The notes below the pieces were generated by a model. The model was given only the letters and a program-made list of their open reading frames with translations. It was not told the DNA's origin and did no database searches. Below are positions 61,094 to 64,000 of a DNA stretch of 64,000 nt, in pieces. The position numbers were made by a program, and so were the translations under genes. Origin of the DNA: Pseudooceanicola antarcticus (lineage in GTDB: Bacteria; Pseudomonadota; Alphaproteobacteria; Rhodobacterales; Rhodobacteraceae); assembly GCF_900215355.1 (NCBI RefSeq), contig NZ_OBEA01000001.1, positions 434,001-498,000 on the forward strand, written 5' to 3'. Position 1 is the first letter of the stretch, and each line of letters begins with the position of its first letter.

Positions 61094-61444
61094 ATGCGGG
61101 TAATTTGGCTGATTTTCGGACTTGCGAGCGTCAGCCTCGGACTTCTGGGCGTTGTCCTGCCTCTTTTGCCCACGGTGCCCTTCATGCTGCTGGCGGTCTT
61201 CTGTTTCGCCCGCTCCTCCGAGCCTCTGCACGACTGGCTGGTGCATCACCCGCAATTCGGACCCGGAATTCGTGACTGGCACGAGCGCGGCGCCATCTCC
61301 CTCAAGGCAAAACGCCTCGCGACCGTCATGGTCGGAGGCGTTTTCTGTCTCTCGGTGCTCATGGGCCTGCGCCCGACACTGCTGCTGATCCAGGGCACAA
61401 CGCTCTGCTGCGTCATGCTCTTCCTCTGGACAAGACCCTCTTAA
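61094..61444 (+). CDS. DUF454 (YbaN-type) membrane protein
   Basis: A 116-aa inner-membrane protein with the family start LGLLGVVLPLLPTVPFMLLAVFCFARSSE and the conserved WLVHHPQFGPGIRDWHE, plus two further helices at the end. Function unknown. It begins 3 nt after hemW and its stop overlaps the parB stop on the other strand (TTAA). Confidence 0.93.
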   Translation: MRVIWLIFGLASVSLGLLGVVLPLLPTVPFMLLAVFCFARSSEPLHDWLVHHPQFGPGIRDWHERGAISLKAKRLATVMVGGVFCLSVLMGLRPTLLLIQGTTLCCVMLFLWTRPS

Positions 61445-62346
61445 CGGGCCCCACCAAGGATCTGGCAGAGGTCATCCAGCGCGTCGAGCGAGGGATAATT
61501 GATCGTGATCTTGCCCGTATCCTGCCCCGGCACATGCTCGATCGTGACCTTGTAGCCAAGCGCGGCAGAGAGATCGGCCTCCAGCGCCTTAGTATCGGCA
61601 TCCTTCTCGCCCAGGCTTTTCGGTGCGGACCGGGTGGTTTTCGGCGCGGCGGCGGTGGCTTTCGGCTTCTTCGCCAGCGCTTCGGTGGCACGCACCGAAA
61701 GCCCCTCGGCCACGACCTTCTTCGCCAGGGTCACCGGCTCATCCGAGGTAATCAGCGCCCGTGCATGGCCGGCCGACAGCTTGCCCTCTTGCAGCAGCTC
61801 GCGCACCTCGTCCGGCAGCTGCAGCAAACGCATCAGATTGGCGATGTGAGAGCGGCTTTTGCCAAGCGCCTGGGCCAGCTTTTCCTGGGTATGGCCGAAC
61901 TTGTCCATCAGCTGACGGAAACCGGCGGCCTCTTCGATCGGGTTCAGATCGGCGCGCTGGATATTCTCGACGATGGCGACTTCCAGAACCTCTGTATCGT
62001 TGAAATCTCGAACGATTACAGGCAGTTCGTGCAGTTGCGCCCGCTGCGAGGCGCGCCAGCGGCGTTCACCGGCGACGATCTCGAACTTGCCCTCCACACC
62101 GGGCTTCGGACGCACGATCAGCGGCTGAATCACGCCCTTTTCACGGATCGAGGCTGTCAGCTCGTCCAGCTGGCCCTCGGTGAAGGTGCGGCGCGGCTGA
62201 TCGGGGTTCGGGACCACGTTCTCGATCGGCACCATCATGTCGGGACGGCGCCCCGACCCGCCGGTGGCGGCTGCGGGCTGTTCCTGAACATCTGCCATGA
62301 GGGCCGACAATCCGCGGCCAAGACCACGGGTTTTCTTCTTGTCCAT
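61441..62346 (-). CDS. parB: Chromosome partitioning protein ParB
   Basis: Binds parS and spreads as a CTP-dependent clamp. The 301-aa protein has the CTP-binding motif GERRWRA at residues 93-99, a helix-turn-helix around 150-175 (LAQALGKSRSHIANLMRLLQLP) that reads parS, and a C-terminal dimer domain. It is 17 nt downstream of parA. Confidence 0.98.
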   Translation of the reverse strand: MDKKKTRGLGRGLSALMADVQEQPAAATGGSGRRPDMMVPIENVVPNPDQPRRTFTEGQLDELTASIREKGVIQPLIVRPKPGVEGKFEIVAGERRWRASQRAQLHELPVIVRDFNDTEVLEVAIVENIQRADLNPIEEAAGFRQLMDKFGHTQEKLAQALGKSRSHIANLMRLLQLPDEVRELLQEGKLSAGHARALITSDEPVTLAKKVVAEGLSVRATEALAKKPKATAAAPKTTRSAPKSLGEKDADTKALEADLSAALGYKVTIEHVPGQDTGKITINYPSLDALDDLCQILGGAR

Positions 62347-62363
62347 GCTGCTCTCCTGTCGCC

Positions 62364-63173
62364 TCAGGCGGCGAGTGCTTCGTATTTCTTCAGGATTTCG
62401 ATGGCCAGGTCACGATAGGCCTTGGCCCCTTTCGAGGCCGTATCGAACTCCAGCACCGGAACCGAGAAGGACGGCGCCTCGGAAACGCGGACGTTTCGCG
62501 GAATGATCGTGTTGAAGACCAGCTCGCCCAGGTTCTCGCGCGCATCATCCTCGACCTGCTGAGAGAGGTTGTTGCGGCTGTCGTACATGGTCAGCACGAT
62601 GCCCTCGATCCGCAGATCCGGATTGGCGCTCTGGCGGACCTCGCGGATGGTCAGCATCAGCTGCGACAGGCCTTCCAGGGCGAAAAATTCGCTCTGCAGC
62701 GGCACCAGCACGGAATGCGAGGCCACCATGGCGTTGACGGTCAGCAGGTTCAGCGACGGCGGGCAGTCGATCAGGACGAAATCATACTCGAATTTGTCCA
62801 TAGCGGGCTGGCGCAGCGCGTCATGCAGCAGGAAAGAGCGTTTTTCGTTGGAAATCAGCTCGATATCCGCCGAGGACAGGTCGACCGTGGCGGGCACGAT
62901 GTCCAGGTTCTCGATCTGGCTGCGCATGATGATCTGGTCGAGCGGTGCATCGTCCAGCATCAGCTCGTAAGTGGTGTTTTCGCGGTCCTCGGGCTCGATC
63001 CCAAGCCCGGTAGAGGCATTGCCCTGCGGGTCGAAGTCGATCAGCAGCACACGGCAGCCCTGCTCGACCAGCGCGGCACCAAGGTTGATCGCGGTGGTGG
63101 TCTTGCCCACACCGCCCTTCTGGTTCGCAATGGCGACGATCCGCGGCCCCTGTGCCGAGAGCAGGTTAGACAC
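62364..63173 (-). CDS. parA: Chromosome partitioning ATPase ParA
   Basis: Drives origin segregation by ATP-dependent DNA binding. The 269-aa protein has the deviant Walker A KGGVGKTT at residues 19-26 and the Walker A' DFDPQGNASTGLG. The start is GTG at 63173, overlapping the rsmG stop by 8 nt. Operon order rsmG-parA-parB. Confidence 0.98.
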   Translation of the reverse strand: MSNLLSAQGPRIVAIANQKGGVGKTTTAINLGAALVEQGCRVLLIDFDPQGNASTGLGIEPEDRENTTYELMLDDAPLDQIIMRSQIENLDIVPATVDLSSADIELISNEKRSFLLHDALRQPAMDKFEYDFVLIDCPPSLNLLTVNAMVASHSVLVPLQSEFFALEGLSQLMLTIREVRQSANPDLRIEGIVLTMYDSRNNLSQQVEDDARENLGELVFNTIIPRNVRVSEAPSFSVPVLEFDTASKGAKAYRDLAIEILKKYEALAA

Positions 63174-63777
63174 GTTCGATTCCTCCGATTTTCAGGATCA
63201 CAGCCTCTGACTCGGTTGTACTCGGCACGGGTTCGCAGTGAAAGCGCCAATGGGCCTCGGCGGCGGTAACTTCCTGTTTCCACCGCGCGCCCTTTGGCAA
63301 AAGGGCAACGCCTTCGGGCTTCAGGTGCCGTTCTGCAAATCCAAGCAGCAGATCCAGGCTGGCCAGCGCCCGCGCAGAGAGCACATCCGCCCCCTGGGGC
63401 TCTGCGGATTCGATCCTCTGGGCCAGAATCGCCGGTTTCATCCCGCATTCCCGCGCCACCTGGCGCAAGAAAGCGCATTTGCGCTGATCCGATTCGATCA
63501 ACGTAAAGCGTGCCTCAGGGCGGGTTTCCGCCGCGAGGATCGCCACCACCAGGCCGGGGAAACCCCCGCCGCTGCCCAGGTCGACCCAATGGGCAAAAGC
63601 CGGCGCCTGGTCCAGAACCTGGGTGGAATCCAGCAGATGACGCGTCCAAAGCTCTGGAATCGTGGACTTCGAGACCAGGTTGATCTTCGGATTCCACTTC
63701 TCAAGCAGCGCGGCGTAGGTCTCCAGCCGCTCGAATGTTTCACGTGAAACATTGGCGGCGAGTATTTCCCGGCTCAC
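63166..63777 (-). CDS. rsmG: 16S rRNA (guanine527-N7)-methyltransferase
   Basis: Methylates G527 of 16S rRNA. The 203-aa protein has the SAM loop WVDLGSGGGFPGLV and the family start with an N-terminal helix. The start is GTG at 63777, overlapping the mnmG stop by 4 nt (GTGA). A perfect parS site lies in its first codons (NVSRETF). Confidence 0.96.
   Translation of the reverse strand: MSREILAANVSRETFERLETYAALLEKWNPKINLVSKSTIPELWTRHLLDSTQVLDQAPAFAHWVDLGSGGGFPGLVVAILAAETRPEARFTLIESDQRKCAFLRQVARECGMKPAILAQRIESAEPQGADVLSARALASLDLLLGFAERHLKPEGVALLPKGARWKQEVTAAEAHWRFHCEPVPSTTESEAVILKIGGIERV
63736..63751. promoter_or_regulatory. Perfect parS site
   Basis: TGTTTCACGTGAAACA, a perfect 16-bp palindrome, the standard chromosomal parS bound by ParB. 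It lies at the start of rsmG, directly upstream of parAB, the usual place in alphaproteobacteria. Confidence 0.93.
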
Positions 63778-64000
63778 GCGGATTTTTCCTTTTGATCGCG
63801 GTTGATACGCGACAGGATCAGCGCCAGAGCCGCGGGGGTCATGCCTTCGATCCGCCCGGCCTGGGCCAGGTTCGACGGCCGGATGCGCAGCAGCTTCGAC
63901 TTAAGCTCGTTTGACAGCCCGTCGAGCCGGTCGTAGTCGAAATCACCGGGAATGCCGCGCGCCTCGTCCTTCTGCAGCGCCTGGGCATCGTTCTGCTGGC
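63774..64000 (-). CDS. mnmG: tRNA modification enzyme MnmG, C-terminal part only
   Basis: Carboxymethylaminomethyl modification of wobble uridine, with MnmE. The window holds the last 74 residues or so, ending in the typical SNELKSKLLRIRPSNLAQAG and RIEGMTPAALALIL, then SRINRDQKEKSA. The gene runs off the right edge; the beginning is outside the window. Stop codon overlaps the rsmG start. Confidence 0.95.
   Translation of the reverse strand, partial: QQNDAQALQKDEARGIPGDFDYDRLDGLSNELKSKLLRIRPSNLAQAGRIEGMTPAALALILSRINRDQKEKSA

Overview
The window is 64 kb of high-GC chromosomal DNA from an alphaproteobacterium, most likely a member of the Rhodobacteraceae (Roseobacter/Rhodobacter group). The reasons are the order mnmG-rsmG-parA-parB followed by hemW-rdgB-rph and hrcA-grpE, parS sites of the TGTTTCACGTGAAACA type, an alphaproteobacterial RpoH-type promoter before dnaK, and a CtrA-type TTAA-N7-TTAA box. 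No rRNA, tRNA, CRISPR array, insertion sequence or prophage could be recognised. Almost everything is core housekeeping DNA; the unusual material is small and lies between core genes. Taxonomic placement is inference from gene order and motifs.

Layout. 0-6 kb: heat-shock pair dnaK-dnaJ, an AT-rich von Willebrand factor A gene inserted before radC. 5.6-11 kb: glcG-glcB (malate synthase G) and a periplasmic binding protein/OmpA fusion with an unknown secreted partner. 11-17 kb: secA, divergent from a parvulin-argJ-mutT operon. 17-22.6 kb: rimP-nusA-ylxR-infB with an intrinsic terminator just before rimP that looks like an attenuator. 22.8-30 kb: pip, ubiG, a CaCA antiporter, marR, a nitrilase-glutaredoxin pair, comF head-to-head with a methyltransferase (start codons share CATG), hemH. 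30-34 kb: envelope genes (small membrane protein, two L,D-transpeptidases flanking a CAP-domain lipoprotein), rlmD, an ABC exporter. 36-44 kb: cca, Nudix genes, hslO, a response regulator/PP2C phosphatase divergent from an Hpt protein across a CtrA-type box, ilvA and two paralogous membrane proteins. 44-56.7 kb: argG, several small proteins, cspA, an aminotransferase-sulfotransferase pair, a PfkB kinase, maeB, mutS and an M20 peptidase. 56.8-64 kb: grpE-hrcA, rph-rdgB-hemW, parAB, rsmG and the end of mnmG.

How it works together. The chaperone genes dnaK, dnaJ, grpE, hrcA and hslO lie at both ends and in the middle. The parAB operon and two parS candidates place the window close to the replication origin. 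glcB and maeB serve acetate/C4 metabolism; argJ and argG serve arginine synthesis; hemH and hemW serve haem. Regulatory novelty is concentrated in the REC-PP2C/Hpt pair, the rimP leader terminator and the small self-contained gene unit at 46.4-46.7 kb.
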